In this document: positions 1 through 15,400 of the stretch, piece after piece | How positions within the stretch are numbered: position 1 is the stretch's first letter | How the letters are laid out: each line of letters begins with the position of its first letter | Origin: Megalopta genalis | Taxonomy: Eukaryota > Arthropoda > Insecta > Hymenoptera > Halictidae | Length of the DNA stretch: 64,000 nucleotides | Assembly (NCBI RefSeq): GCF_051020955.1 | Contig: NW_027476693.1 | Coordinates: 62,001 to 126,000 of the forward strand | Reading direction: 5' to 3' | Notes under the pieces: model-generated | The model's input: only the letters and a program-made list of their open reading frames with translations | Told to the model about the DNA's origin: nothing | Database searches by the model: none | Program-made: the position numbers and the translations under genes

Positions 1-974
1 AATACTTGTCATATACATGATATAGCTCCAACTGCATGCGAAACAAACGAGTTACCTTCAAATCCATGCGAAAGACATGATTCAGCATCAAATCAGTGTG
101 AAGTAGAAGGCTTAGCATCAAATCACATGCGAATCAAATGGTTTAGATTCAAATACTTGTGATATACATGATTTAGCTTCAACTGCATGCCACACAAACG
201 AGTTAGCTTCAAATCCATGCGAAACACATAAATTCAGATGCAAATCAATGCGATGTAGAAGGTTTAGCTTCAAATCCATGCCAAACACATGATTTAGCTT
301 CAAATCCATGGGATGTAGAAGGTTTAGCTTCAAATCCATGAGAAACAAATGATTTAGCTTCAGATACTTGCGATATAAGAGATATAGCTTCAAAATCTGG
401 AGGAGCAAACGAGGTAGCTTCAATTCCATGCGAAACAAATGATTTAGCTTCAAATCAATGCGAAGTAGAGGGATTAGCTTCAAATCCATGCGAAACACAT
501 ATGATTTAGCTTCAAATACTTGCGATATAAATGAAGTAACTTCAAATGCAGAGGATACAATCAAGTTAGCTTCAAATCCATGCAAAACACATGATTAAGC
601 TTCAAATCCATGGGCAACACATGATTTAGGTTCATAGTCATGGTAAACACATGATTTAGCTTCACATACATGCGGAACAAATGGTTTAGATTCAAATACT
701 TGTGATATACATGATTTACCTTCAACTGCATGCGACACAAACGAGTTAGCTTCAAATCCATGCGAAACACATGATTCAGATGCAACTCAATGCGATGTAG
801 AAGGTTTAGCTTCAAATCCATGCCAAACACATGATTTAGCTTCAAATCCATGGGATTTAGAAGCTTTAGCTTCAAATCCATGAGAAACAAATGATTTAGC
901 TTCAGATACTTGCGATATAAATGATATAGATTCAACTGCATGCGAAAAAAACGATTCAGCTTCAAATCCAAGGG

Positions 975-2898
975 AAACACATGATTTAACTTCAAATCAA
1001 TGCGAAGTAAAGGGTTAGCTTCAAATCCATGCGAAACGAATGATTTAGCATCAAATACTTGCGAATATAAGTGATATAGCTTCAAATGCAGGCCAAACAA
1101 ACGAGTTAGCTTCAGATCCATGCGAAATACATGATTTAGCTTCAACTGCATGTGAAACAAACGTGTTAGCTTCAAATCCAAGCGAAACAGATGATTTAGC
1201 TTCAAATCAATGCGAAGTAGAAGGCGTAGCTTCAAATCTGTGCGGGACAAATGGATATGCTTCAAAAATTTGTGATATAAGTGATATAGATTCAACTGCA
1301 GGCGAAACAAACGAGATAGCTTCAAATCCATGCAAAACACATGATTAAGCTTCAAAACAATGCGAAGTAGAAGGCTTAGCTTCAAATCCATGCGAAACAC
1401 ACGATTTAGCTTCAAATCAATGCGATGTAGAAGGTTTAGATTCAAATCCATGCGAAACAAATGATTGTGTTTCAAACACTTGGGATATAGGTGATATAGC
1501 TTCAACTGCATGCGAAACAAACGAGTTACCTTCAAATCAACGCGAAACACATGATTTAGCTTCAAATCAATGCGATGTAGAAGGTTTAGCTTCAAATCCA
1601 AGCGAAACACATATGGTTTAGCTTCAAATACTTGCGATATAAATGAAGTAACTTCAAATGCTGAGGATACAATCAAGTTAGTTTCAAATCCATGCAAAAC
1701 ACATGATTAAGCTTTAAATCCATGGGCAACACATGATTTAGGTTCATTGTCATGGTAAACACATGATTTAGCTTCACATACGTGCGAAACAAATGGTTTA
1801 GCTTCTAATAGTTGATATATACATGATATAGATCCTACTGTATGCGAAACAAACGAGTTAGCTTCAGATCCATGCGAAATACATGATTTAGCTTCAAATC
1901 AATTCGAAGTAGAAGGCTTTGCTTCAAATCCAAGCGAGACACATGATTTAACTTCAAATCAATGCGAAGTAAAGGGTTAGCTTCAAATCCATGCGAAACG
2001 AATGATTTAGCATCAAATACTTGCGAATATAAGTGATATAGCTTCAAATGCAGGCCAAACAAACGAGTTAGCTTCAGATCCATGCGAAATACATGATTTA
2101 GCTTCAACTGCATGTGAAACAAACGTGTTAGCTTCAAATCCAAGCGAAACAGATGATTTAGCTTCAAATCAATGCGAAGTAGAAGGCGTAGCTTCAAATC
2201 TGTGCGGGACAAATGGATATGCTTCAAAAATTTGTGATATAAGTGATATAGATTCAACTGCAGGCGAAACAAACGAGATAGCTGCAAATCCATGCAAAAC
2301 ACATGATTAAGCTTCAAAACAATGCGAAGTAGAAGGCTTAGCTTCAAATCCATGCGAAACACACGATTTAGCTTCAAATCAATGCGATGTAGAAGGTTTA
2401 GATTCAAATCCATGCGAAACAAATGATTGTGTTTCAAACACTTGGGATATAGGTGATATAGCTTCAACTGCATGCGAAACAAACGAGTTACCTTCAAATC
2501 AACGCGAAACACATGATTTAGCTTCAAATCAATGCGATGTAGAAGGTTTAGCTTCAAATCCAAGCGAAACACATATGGTTTAGCTTCAAATACTTGCGAT
2601 ATAAATGAAGTAACTTCAAATGCTGAGGATACAATCAAGTTAGTTTCAAATCCATGCAAAACACATGATTAAGCTTTAAATCCATGGGCAACACATGATT
2701 TAGGTTCATTGTCATGGTAAACACATGATTTAGCTTCACATACGTGCGAAACAAATGGTTTAGCTTCTAATAGTTGATATATACATGATATAGATCCTAC
2801 TGTATGCGAAACAAACGAGTTAGCTTCAGATCCATGCGAAATACATGATTTAGCTTCAAATCAATTCGAAGTAGAAGGCTTTGCTTCAAATCCAAGCG
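975..2898. repeat. 962-bp tandem duplication inside the satellite
   Basis: Two adjacent copies of a 962-bp block (about 975-1936 and 1937-2898) are nearly identical, including private variants such as AAATCTGTGCGGGACAAATG, seen once in each. The equivalent block near 8,155-9,117 is present only once. The boundary falls in satellite monomers, so the breakpoints are accurate only to about 10 bp. Unequal exchange between monomers is the likely cause. Confidence 0.85.
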
Positions 2899-5800
2899 AG
2901 ACACATGATTTAGCTTCAAATCAGTGCGAAGTAGAAGGCTTAGCTTCAAATCCATGCGAAACAAATGGTTTAGCTAGAAATACTTGTGATATACATTATT
3001 TAGCTACAACTGCATGCGAAACAAACGAGTTAGCTTCAAATCCATGCGAAACACATGATTTAGCTTCAAATCAATGCGATGTAGAAGGTTCAGCTTCAAA
3101 TCCGTGCGACGCATATGATTTAGCTTCAAATACTTGCGATATAAGTGATGTCGCTTCAAAAGCTGGAGGAACAAACGTCGTAGCTTCAATTCCATGCGAA
3201 ACAAATGATTTAGCTTCAAATCAATGCGAAGTAGAAGGATTAGCTTCAAATCCATGCGAAACAAATGGTTTAGCTACAAATACTTGTGATATGCATTATG
3301 TAGCTACAACTGCATGCGAAACAAACGAGTTAGTTTCAAATCCATGCGAAACACATGATTTAGCTTCAAATCAATGCGATGTAGAAGGATTAGCTTCAAA
3401 TCCATGCGATACACAAGATTTAGCTTCAAATCAATGCGACGTAGATGGTTCAGCTTCAAATCCATGCGACACATATGATTTAGCTTCAAATACTTGCGAT
3501 ATAAGTGATATAGCTTCAAAAGCAGGAGGAACAAACGAGGTAGATTCAATTCTATGCGAAACAAATGATTTAGCTTCAAATCAATGCGAAGTAGAAGGCG
3601 TAGCTTCAAATCCATGCGAAATAAATGGTTTAGCTACAAATACTTGTGATATACATTATTTAGCTACAACTGCCTGCGAAACAAACGAGTTAGCTTCAAA
3701 TCCATGCGAAACACATGATTTAGCTTCAAATCAATGCGATGTAGAAGGTTTAGCTTCAAATCCATGCGAAACAAATGATTGAGCTTCAAACACTTGGGAT
3801 ATAGTTGGTATAGCTTCAACTGCATGCGAAACAAACGAGCTACCTTCAAATTCACGCGAAATACATGAGTTAGCTTCAAATCAATGTGATGTAGAAGGTT
3901 TAGCTTCAAATCCATGCGAAACAATTGATTGAGATTCAAACACTTGGGATAAAAGTGATATAGCTTCAGCTGCATGCGAAACAAACGAGTTACCTTCAAA
4001 TCCACGCGAAACATGATTTAGCTTCAAATCAATGCGATGTAAAAGCTTTAGCTTCAAATCCATACGAAACAAATGATTTAGCTTCAAATCAATGCGAAGT
4101 AGAAGGCTTAGCTTCAAATCCATGCGAAACAAATGGTTTAGCTAGAAATACTTGGGATATAAATTATTTAGCTACAACTGCATGCGAAACAAACGAGTTA
4201 GCTTCAAATTCATGCGAAACACATGATTTAGCTTCAAATCAATGCGATGTAGAAGGTTTAGCTTCAAATCCATGCGATACACAAGATTTAGCTTCAAATC
4301 AATGCGATGTAGAAGGTTTAGCTTCAAATCCACGCGAAACAAATGATTGAGCTTCAAACACTTGGGATAAAGGTGATATAGCTTCAACTGCATGCGAAAC
4401 AAACGAGTTACCTTCAAATCCACGCGAAACACATGATTTAGCTTCAAATCAATGCGATGTAGAAGGTTTAGATTCAAATCCATGCGAAACAAATGATTGA
4501 GCTTCTAACACTTGGGATATTGTTGGTATAGCTTCAACTGCATGCGAAACAAACGAGTTACCTTCAAATCCACGCGAAACACATGATTTAGCTTCAAATC
4601 AATGCGATGTAGAAGGTTTAGCTTCAAATCCATGCGAAACAAATGATTTAGCTTCAAATCAATGCGATGTAGAAGGTTTAGCTTCAAATCCACGCGACAC
4701 ATATGATTTAGCTTCAAATACTTGCGATATAAGTGATATAGCTTCAAAAGCAGGAGGAACAAATGAGGTAGCTTCAATTCCTCGCGAAATAAATGATTTA
4801 GCTTCAAATCAATGCGAAGTAGAAGGCTTAGCTTCAAATCCATGCGAAACAAATGGAGAAGCTACAAATGCTTGTGATATACATTATTTAGCTACAACTG
4901 CATGCGAAACAAACGAGTTAGCTTCAAATCAATGCGATACACAAGATCTAGCTTCAAATCAATGCGATGTAGAAGGTTCAGCTTCAAATCCATGCGAAAC
5001 ACATATGATTTAGCTTCAAATACTTGCGATGTAAATGATATAGCATCAAATGCAGGCGAATCAAACGAGTTAGCTTCAAATCAATGCGATACACATGATT
5101 TAGCTTCAAATCAACGCGAAGTAGAAGGCTTTGCTTCAAATTCAGGCGGAACAAATGGTTTAGCTTCAAATACTTGTGATATACATGATTTATCTTCAGC
5201 TGCATTCGAATCAGACGAGTTAGCATCTAATCCACGCGAAATACATTATTTAGCTTCAAAACAGTGCGAATTAGAAGGCTTAGCTTCAAATGCATGCGAA
5301 ACGAATGATTTAGCTTCAAATACTTGCGATATAAATGATATAGCATCAAATGCAGACGAAACAAACGAGTTAGCTTCATATCCATGCGAAACACATGATT
5401 TAGCTTCAAATCAATGCGAAGTAGAAGGCTTTGCTTCAAATCCAGGCGGAACAAATGGTTTAGCTTCAAATGCATGTGACATACATCAGTTAGCTTCAAC
5501 TGCTTGCAAAACAAATGTGTAAGTTTCAAATCCATGCGAAACACATGATTTAGCTTGATATCAATGCGAAGTAGAAGGCTTAGCTTCAAATCCATGCGAT
5601 ACAAATGGTTTAGATTCAAATAATTGTGATATACATGATTTAGCTTCAGCTCTATTCGAAACAGACGAGTTAGCTTCGAATCCACGCGAAATACATTATT
5701 AAGCTTCAAGACAATGCGAAATATAAGGATTAGCTTCAAATCCATGCGAAACGAATGGTTTAAATTCAAATACTTGCGCTATAAGTGATATAGCTTCAAA

Positions 5801-7180
5801 TGCAGGAGAGACAAATGAGTTAGCTTCAAATCCATGCGAAACACATGTTTTAGCTTCAAATACTTGTGATATACGTTATTTAGATTTAACTGCATGCGCA
5901 ACGAACGAGTTAGCTTCAAATCCATGCGAAACACATGATTTAACTTCAAATCAATGCGATGTAGAAGGTTTAGCTTCAAATCCATGCGAAACAAATGATT
6001 GAGCTTCAAACACTTGGGATATAGTTGGTATAGCTTCAACTGCATGCGAAACAAACGAGTTACCTTCAAATCCACACAAAAGACATGATTTAACTTCGAA
6101 AAAATGCGATCTAGAAGGTTTAGCTTCAAATCCATGCGAAGCAAATGATTTAGCTTCAAATCAATGCGATGTAGAAGGTTCAGCTTCAAATCCATGCGAT
6201 ACACAAGATTTAGCTTCAAATCAATGCGATGTAGAAGGTTCAGCTTCAAATCCATGCGACGCATATGTTTTAGCTTCAAATACTTGCGATATAAGTGATA
6301 TAGCTTCAAAAGCTGGAGGAACAAACGAGGTAGTTTCAATTCTATGCGAAACAAATGATTTAGCTTCAAATCAATGCGATGTAGAAGGTTTAGCTTCAAA
6401 TCCATGCGAAACAAATGATTGAGATTCAAACACTTGTGATATATTTGGTATAGCTTCAACTGCATGCGAAACAAACGAGTTACCTTCAAATTCACGCGAA
6501 ATACATGAGTTAGCTTCAAATCAATGTGATGTAGAAGGTTTAGCTTCAAATCCATGCGAAACAAATGGTTGAGCTTCAAACACTTGGGATGAAGGTGATA
6601 TAGCTTCAACTGCATGCGAAACAAACGAGTTACCTTCAAATCCACGCGAAACACATGATTTAGCTTCAAATCAATGCGATGTAGAAGGTTTAGCTTCGAA
6701 TCCATGCGATACACAAGATTTAGCTTCAAATCAATGCGATGTAGTAGGTTCAGCTTCAAATCCATGCGACGCATATGATTTAGCTTCAAATACTTGCGAT
6801 ATAAGTGATATAGCTTCAAAAGCTGGAGCAACAAACGAGGTAGCTTCAATTCCATGCGAAACAAATGATTTAGCTTCAAATCAATGCGATGTAGATGGAT
6901 TAGCTTCAAATCCATGCGAAACAAATGGTTTAGCTACAAATCAATGCGATGTAGAAGGTTTAGCTTCAAATCCAAGCGAAACACATATGATTTAGCTTCA
7001 AATACTTGCGATATAAATGAAGTAACTTCAAATGCTGAGGATACCATCAAGTTAGATTCAAATCCATGCAAAACACATGATTAAGCTTCAAATCCATGGG
7101 CATCACATGATTTAGGTTCAATGTCATGGTAAACACATGATTTAGCTTCACATACATGCGAAACAAATGTTTTAGCTTCT

Positions 7181-10100
7181 AATACTTGTCATATACATGA
7201 TATAGCTCCAACTCCATGCGAAACAAACGAGTTACCTTCAAATCCATGCGAAAGACATGATTCAGCATCAAATCAGTGTGAAGTAGAAGGCTTAGCATCA
7301 AATCACATGCGAATCAAATGGTTTAGATTCAAATACTTGTGATATACATGATTTAGCTTCAACTGCATGCCACACAAACGTGTTAGCTTCAAATCCATGC
7401 GAAACACATAAATTCAGATGCAAATCAATGCGATGTAGAAGGTTTAGCTTCAAATCCATGCCAAACACATGATTTAGCTTCAAATCCATGGATGTAGAAG
7501 GTTTAGCTTCAAATCCATGAGAAACAAATGATTTAGCTTCAGATACTTGCGATATAAGAGATATAGCTTCAAAATCTGGAGGAGCAAACGAGGTAGCTTC
7601 AATTCCATGCGAAACAAATGATTTAGCTTCAAATCAATGCGAAGTAGAGGGATTAGCTTCAAATCCATGCGAAACACATATGATTTAGCTTCAAATACTT
7701 GCGATATAAATGAAGTAACTTCAAATGCAGAGGATACAATCAAGTTAGCTTCAAATCCATGCAAAACACATGATTAAGCTTCAAATCCATGGGCAACACA
7801 TGATTTAGGTTCATAGTCATGGTAAACACATGATTTAGCTTCACATACATGCGGAACAAATGGTTTAGATTCAAATACTTGTGATATACATGATTTACCT
7901 TCAACTGCATGCGACACAAACGAGTTAGCTTCAAATCCATGCGAAACACATGATTCAGATGCAACTCAATGCGATGTAGAAGGTTTAGCTTCAAATCCAT
8001 GCCAAACACATGATTTAGCTTCAAATCCATGGGATTTAGAAGCTTTAGCTTCAAATCCATGAGAAACAAATGATTTAGCTTCAGATACTTGCGATATAAA
8101 TGATATAGATTCAACTGCATGCGAAAAAAAACGATTCAGCTTCAAATCCAAGGGAAACACATGATTTAACTTCAAATCAATGCGAAGTAAAGGGTTAGCT
8201 TCAAATCCATGCGAAACGAATGATTTAGCATCAAATACTTGCGAATATAAGTGATATAGCTTCAAATGCAGGCCAAACAAACGAGTTAGCTTCAGATCCA
8301 TGCGAAATACATGATTTAGCTTCAACTGCATGTGAAACAAACGTGTTAGCTTCAAATCCAAGCGAAACAGATGATTTAGCTTCAAATCAATGCGAAGTAG
8401 AAGGCGTAGCTTCAAATCTGTGCGGGACAAATGGATATGCTTCAAAAATTTGTGATATAAGTGATATAGATTCAACTGCAGGCGAAACAAACGAGATAGC
8501 TTCAAATCCATGCAAAACACATGATTAAGCTTCAAAACAATGCGAAGTAGAAGGCTTAGCTTCAAATCCATGCGAAACACACGATTTAGATTCAAATCAA
8601 TGCGATGTAGAAGGTTTAGATTCAAATCCATGCGAAACAAATGATTGTGTTTCAAACACTTGGGATATAGGTGATATAGCTTCAACTGCATGCGAAACAA
8701 ACGAGTTACCTTCAAATCAACGCGAAACACATGATTTAGCTGCAAATCAATGCGATGTAGAAGGTTTAGCTTCAAATCCAAGCGAAACACATATGGTTTA
8801 GCTTCAAATACTTGCGATATAAATGAAGTAACTTCAAATGCTGAGGATACAATCAAGTTAGTTTCAAATCCATGCAAAACACATGATTATGCTTTAAATC
8901 CATGGGCAACACATGATTTAGGTTCATTGTCATGGTAAACACATGATTTAGCTTCACATACGTGCGAAACAAATGGTTTAGCTTCTAATAGTTGATATAT
9001 ACATGATATAGATCCTACTGTATGCGAAACAAACGAGTTAGCTTCAGATCCATGCGAAATACATGATATAGCTTCAAATCAATTCGAAGTAGAAGGCTTT
9101 GCTTCAAATCCAAGCGAGACACATGATTTAGCTTCAAATCAGTGCGAAGTAGAAGGCTTAGCTTCAAATCCATGCGAAACAAATGGTTTAGCTAGAAATA
9201 CTTGTGATATACATTATTTAGCTACAACTGCATGCGAAACAAACGAGTTAGCTTCAAATCCATGCGAAACACATGATTTAGCTTCAAATCAATGCGATGT
9301 AGAAGGTTCAGCTTCAAATCCGTGCGACGCATATGATTTAGCTTCAAATACTTGCGATATAAGTGATATCGCTTCAAAAGCTGGAGGAACAAACGTCGTA
9401 GCTTCAATTCCATGCGAAACAAATGATTTAGCTTCAAATCAATGCGAAGTAGAAGGATTAGCTTCAAATCCATGCGAAACAAATGGTTTAGCTACAAATA
9501 CTTGTGATATGCATTATGTAGCTACAACTGCATGCGAAACAAACGAGTTAGTTTCAAATCCATGCGAAACACATGATTTAGCTTCAAATCAATGCGATGT
9601 AGAAGGATTAGCTTCAAATCCATGCGATACACAAGATTTAGCTTCAAATCAATGCGACGTAGATGGTTCAGCTTCAAATCCATGCGACACATACGATTTA
9701 GCTTCAAATACTTGCGATATAAGTGATATAGCTTCAAAAGCAGGAGGAACAAACGAGGTAGATTCAATTCTATGCGAAACAAATGATTTAGCTTCAAATC
9801 AATGCGAAGTAGAAGGCGTAGCTTCAAATCCATGCGAAATAAATGGTTTAGCTACAAATACTTGTGATATACATTATTTAGCTACAACTGCCTGCGAAAC
9901 AAACGAGTTAGCTTCAAATCCATGCGAAACACATGATTTAGCTTCAAATCAATGCGATGTAGAAGGTTTAGCTTCAAATCCATGCGAAACAAATGATTGA
10001 GCTTCAAACACTTGGGATATAGTTGGTATAGCTTCAACTGCATGCGAAACAAACGAGCTACCATCAAATTCACGCGAAATACATGAGTTAGCTTCAAATC

Positions 10101-12450
10101 AATGTGATGTAGAAGGTTTAGCTTCAAATCCATGCGAAACAATTGATTGAGATTCAAACACTTGGGATAAAAGTGATATAGCTTCAGCTGCATGCGAAAC
10201 AAACGAGTTACCTTCAAATCCACGCGAAACATGATTTAGCTTCAAATCAATGCGATGTAGAAGCTTTAGCTTCAAATCCATACGAAACAAATGATTTAGC
10301 TTCAAATCAATGCGAAGTAGAAGGCTTAGCTTCAAATCCATGCGAAACAAATGGTTTAGCTAGAAATACTTGGGATATAAATTATTTAGCTACAACTGCA
10401 TGCGAAACAAACGAGTTAGCTTCAAATTCATGCGAAACACATGATTTAGCTTCAAATCAATGCGATGTAGAAGGTTTAGCTTCAAATCCATGCGATACAC
10501 AAGATTTAGCTTCAAATCAATGCGATGTAGAAGGTTTAGCTTCAAATCCACGCGAAACAAATGATTGAGCTTCAAACACTTGGGATAAAGGTGATATAGC
10601 TTCAACTGCATGCGAAACAAACGAGTTACCTTCAAATCCACGCGAAACACATGATTTAGCTTCAAATCAATGCGATGTAGAAGGTTTAGCTTCAAATAAA
10701 TGCGATGTAGAAGGTTTAGCTTCAAATCAATGCGATACACAAGATTTAGCTTCAAATCAATGCGAAGTAGAAGGCGTAGCTTCAAATCCATGCGAAATAA
10801 ATGGTTTAGCTACAAATACTTGTGATATAAATTATTTAGCTACAACTGCCTGCGAAACAAACGAGTTAGCTTCAAATCCATACGTAACACATGATTTAGC
10901 TTCAAATCAATGCGATGTAGAAGGTTTAGATTCAAATCCATGCGAAACAAATGATTGAGCTTCTAACACTTGGGATATAGTTGGTATAGCTTCAACTGCA
11001 TGCGAAACAAACGAGTTACCTTCAAATCCACGCGAAACACATGATTTAGCTTCAAATCAATGCGATGTAGAAGGTTTAGCTTCAAATCCATGCGAAACAA
11101 ATGATTTAGCTTCAAATCAATGCGATGTAGAAGGTTTAGCTTCAATTCAATGCGATACACAAGATTTAGCTTCAAATCAATGCGATGTAGAAGGTTTAGC
11201 TTCAAATCCACGCGACACATATGATTTAGCTTCAAATACTTGCGATATAAGTGATATAGCTTCAAAAGCAGGAGGAACAAACGAGGTAGCTTCAATTCCT
11301 CGCGAAATAAATGATTTAGCTTCAAATCAATGCGAAGTAGAAGGCTTAGCTTCAAATCCATGCGAAACAAATGGAGAAGCTACAAATGCTTGTGATATAC
11401 ATTATTTAGCTACAACTGCATGCGAAACAAACGAGTTAGCTTCAAATCAATGCTATACACAAGATCTAGCTTCAAATCAATGCGATGTAGAAGGTTCAGC
11501 TTCAAATCCATGCGAAACACATATGATTTAGCTTCAAATACTTGCGATATAAATGATATAGCATCAAATGCAGGCGAATCAAACGAGTTAGCTTCAAATC
11601 AATGCGATACACATGATTTAGCTTCAAATCAACGCGAAGTAGAAGGCTTTGCTTCAAATTCAGGCGGAACAAATGGTTTAGCTTCAAATACTTGTGATAT
11701 ACATGATTTATCTTCAGCTGCATTCGAATCAGACGAGTTAGCATCTAATCCACGCGAAATACATTATTTAGCTTCAAAACAGTGCGAATTAGAAGGCTTA
11801 GCTTCAAATGCATGCGAAACGAATGATTTAGCTTCAAATACTTGCGATATAAATGATATAGCATCAAATGCAGACGAAACAAACGAGTTAGCTTCATATC
11901 CATGCGAAACACATGATTTAGCTTCAAATCAATGCGAAGTAGAAGGCTTTGCTTCAAATCCAGGCGGAACAAATGGTTTAGCTTCAAATGCATGTGACAT
12001 ACATCAGTTAGCTTCAACTGCTTGCAAAACAAATGTGTTAGTTTCAAATCCATGCGAAACACATGATTTAGCTTGATATCAATGCGAAGTAGAAGGCTTA
12101 GCTTCAAATCCATGCGATACAAATGGTTTAGATTCAAATAATTGTGATATACATGATTTAGCTTCAGCTCTATTCGAAACAGACGAGTTAGCTTCGAATC
12201 CACGCGAAATACATTATTAAGCTTCAAGACAATGCGAAATATAAGGATTAGCTTCAAATCCATGCGAAACGAATGGTTTAAATTCAAATACTTGCGCTAT
12301 AAGTGATATAGCTTCAAATGCAGGAGAGACAAATGAGTTAGCTTCAAATCCATGCGAAACACATGTTTTAGCTTCAAATACTTCTGATATACGTTATTTA
12401 GATTTAACTGCATGCGCAACGAACGAGTTAGCTTCAAATCCATGCGAAAC
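7181..12450. repeat. Second copy of the multi-kb satellite block 1-5930
   Basis: Position 1 onward (AATACTTGTCATATACATGA) reappears at 7181 and is collinear to about 12450. The offset is 7180 up to the 962-bp duplication, 6218 after it, and 6518 beyond about 10,700, where this copy has roughly 300 bp more. Differences between copies are sparse substitutions. A third, shorter copy of the same block starts at 22189. Confidence 0.85.
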
Positions 12451-15400
12451 ACATTATTTAGCTGCAAATCAGTGCGAAGTAGAAGGCTCAGGTTCAAATC
12501 CATGCTATTCAAATGGTCCATCTTCAAATACTTGTGAATGACATGATTTAGCTTCAACTGCATGCGAAACAAACGCGTTACCTTCAAATACATGCGAAAC
12601 ACATGATATAGCTGCAAATCAATGTGATGTAGAAGGTTTAGCTTCAAATCCATGCGATACACAAGATTTAGCTTCAAATCAATGCGATGTAGACGGTTCA
12701 GCTTCAAATCCATGCGACACATATGATTTAGCTTCAAATACTTGCGATATAAGTGATATAGCTTCAAAAGCTGGAGGAACAAACGAGGTAGCTTCAATTC
12801 CATGCGAAACAAATGATTTAGCTTCAAATCAATGCGAAGTGGAAGGCTTAGCTTCAAATCCACGCGAAACAAATGGTTTAGCTACAAATACTTGTGATAT
12901 ACATTATTTAGCTACAACTGCAGGCGAAGCAAACGAGTTAGCTTCAAATCCATGCGAAACACATGAATTAGCTTCAAATCAATGCGATGTAGAAGGTTTA
13001 GCTTCATATCCAATCGAAACACATGATTTAGCTTCAAATACTTGCGATATAAGTGATACAGCTTCAAATACAGGCGAAACGAACGAGTTAGCAACAAATC
13101 CCATGGGATGTAGATGATTTAGCTTCAAATCCATGCGAAACACATTATGTAGCTGCAAATCAGTGCGAAGTAGGAGGCTCAGGTTCAAATCCATGCGATT
13201 CAAATGGTTCATCTTCAAATACTTGTGAAAGACATGATTTAGCTTCAACTGCATGCGAAACAAACGAGTTAGCTTCAAATCCATGCGAAACACATGATTT
13301 AACTTCAAATCAATGCAAAGTAGAAGGCTTATCTTCAAATCCATGCGAAACACATTATTTAGATTCAAATCAGTGCGAAGTAGAAGACTCCTGTTCAAAT
13401 CATTGCGCTTCAAACGGTTTATCTTCAAATACTTGTAAAGACATGATTTAGCTTCAACTGCATGCGAAACAGACGAGCTAGATTCAAATCCATGCCAAAC
13501 ACAAGATTTAGCTTCAAATCCATGGGATGTAGAAGGTTTAGCTTCAAATCCATGCGAAACGCATTATTTAGGTGCAAATCAGTGCGAAGTAGAAGGCTCA
13601 GGTTCAAATCATTGCGATTCAAATGGTTTATCTTCAAATACTTGTGAAAGACATGATCTAGCTTCAACTGCATGCGAAACAAACGAGATACCTTCAAATC
13701 CACGCGAAACACATGATTTAGCTTCAAATCAATGCGATGTAGAAGGTTCAGCTTCAAATCCATGCGACGCATATGATTTAGCTTCAAATAGTTGCGATAT
13801 AAGTGATATCGCGTCAAATGCTGGAGGAACAAACGAGGTAGCTTTAATTCCATGCGAAGCAAATGATTCAGCTTCAAATCAATGCGAAGTAGAAGGATTA
13901 GCTTCAAATCCATGCGAAACAAATGGTTTAGCTACAAATACTTGTGATATACATTATTTAGCTACAACTGCATGCGAAACAAACGAGTTAGCTTCAAATC
14001 CATGCGCAACACACGTTTTAACTTCAAATCAATGCGATGTAGAAGGTTTAGCTTCAAGAACATGCGATACACAAGATTTAGCTTCAAATCAATGCGACGT
14101 AGAAGGTTCAGCTTCAAATCCATGCGAAACTAATGATTCAGCTTCAAATCAATGCGAAGTAGAAGGCTTAGCTTCAAATGCATGCGAAACAAATGGTTTA
14201 GCTAGAAATACTTGTGATATACATTATTTAGCTACAACTGCCTGCGAAACAAACGAGTTACCTTCAAATCCACACAAAAGACATGATTTAACTTCGAAAA
14301 AAATGCGATCTAGAAGGTTTAGCTTCAAATCCATGCGAAGCAAATGATTTAGCTTCAAATCAATGCGATGTAGAAGGTTCAGCTTCAAATCCATGCGATA
14401 CACAAGATTTAGCTTCAAATCAATGCGATGTAGAAGGTTCATCTTCAAATCCATGCGACGCATATGATTTAGCTTCAAATACTTGCGATATAAGTGATAT
14501 AGCTTCAAAAGCTGGAGGAACAAACGAGGTAGTTTCAATTCTATGCGAAACAAATGATTTAGCTTCAAATCAATGCGATGTAGAAGGTTTAGCTTCAAAT
14601 CCATGCGAAACAAATGATTGAGATTCAAACACTTGTGATATATTTGGTATAGCTTCAACTGCATGCGAAACAAACGAGTTACCTTCAAATCCACGCGAAA
14701 TACATGAGTTAGCTTCAAATCAATGTGATGTAGAAGGTTTAGCTTCAAATCCATGCGAAACAAATGATTGAGCTTCAAACACTTGGGATATAGGTGATAT
14801 AGCTTCAACTGCATGGGAAACAAACGAGTTACCTTCAAATCCACTCGAAACACATGATTTAGCTTCAAATCTTGCAATATAACTGATATAGCTTCAAAAG
14901 CAGGAGGAACAAACGAGGTAGCTTCAATTCTATGCGAAACAAATGATTTAGCTTCAAATCCATGCGAAACAAATGGTTTAGCTAGAAATACTTGTGATAT
15001 ACATTATTTAGCTGCAACTGCAAACGAAACAAACGAGTTAGCTTCAAATCCATGCGAAACACATGATTTAGATTCAAATCAATGCGATGTAGAAGATTTA
15101 GCTTCAAATCCATGCGCTACACAAGATTTAGCTTCAAATCAATGCGACGTAGTAGGTTCAGCTTCAAATCCATGCGACACATATGATTTAGCTTCAAATA
15201 CTTGCGATATAACTGATATAGCTTCAAAAGCAGGAGGAACAAACGAGGTAGCTTCAATTCTATGCGAAACAAATGATTTAGCTTCAAATCAATGCGAAGT
15301 AGAAGGCGTAGCTTCAAATCCATGCGAAACAAATGGTTTAGCTAGAAATACTTGTGATATACATTATTTAGCTACAACTGCCTGCGAAACAAACGAGTTA

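Noticed and set aside
561..1697. Long minus-strand ORFs in the satellite (378 aa here; similar at 5779-6924, 16242-17342, 18705-19622)
   Set aside because: They are decapeptide repeats caused by the 30-bp period, lack non-repetitive domains, change frame where a 31-bp monomer occurs, and overlap plus-strand repeat ORFs.
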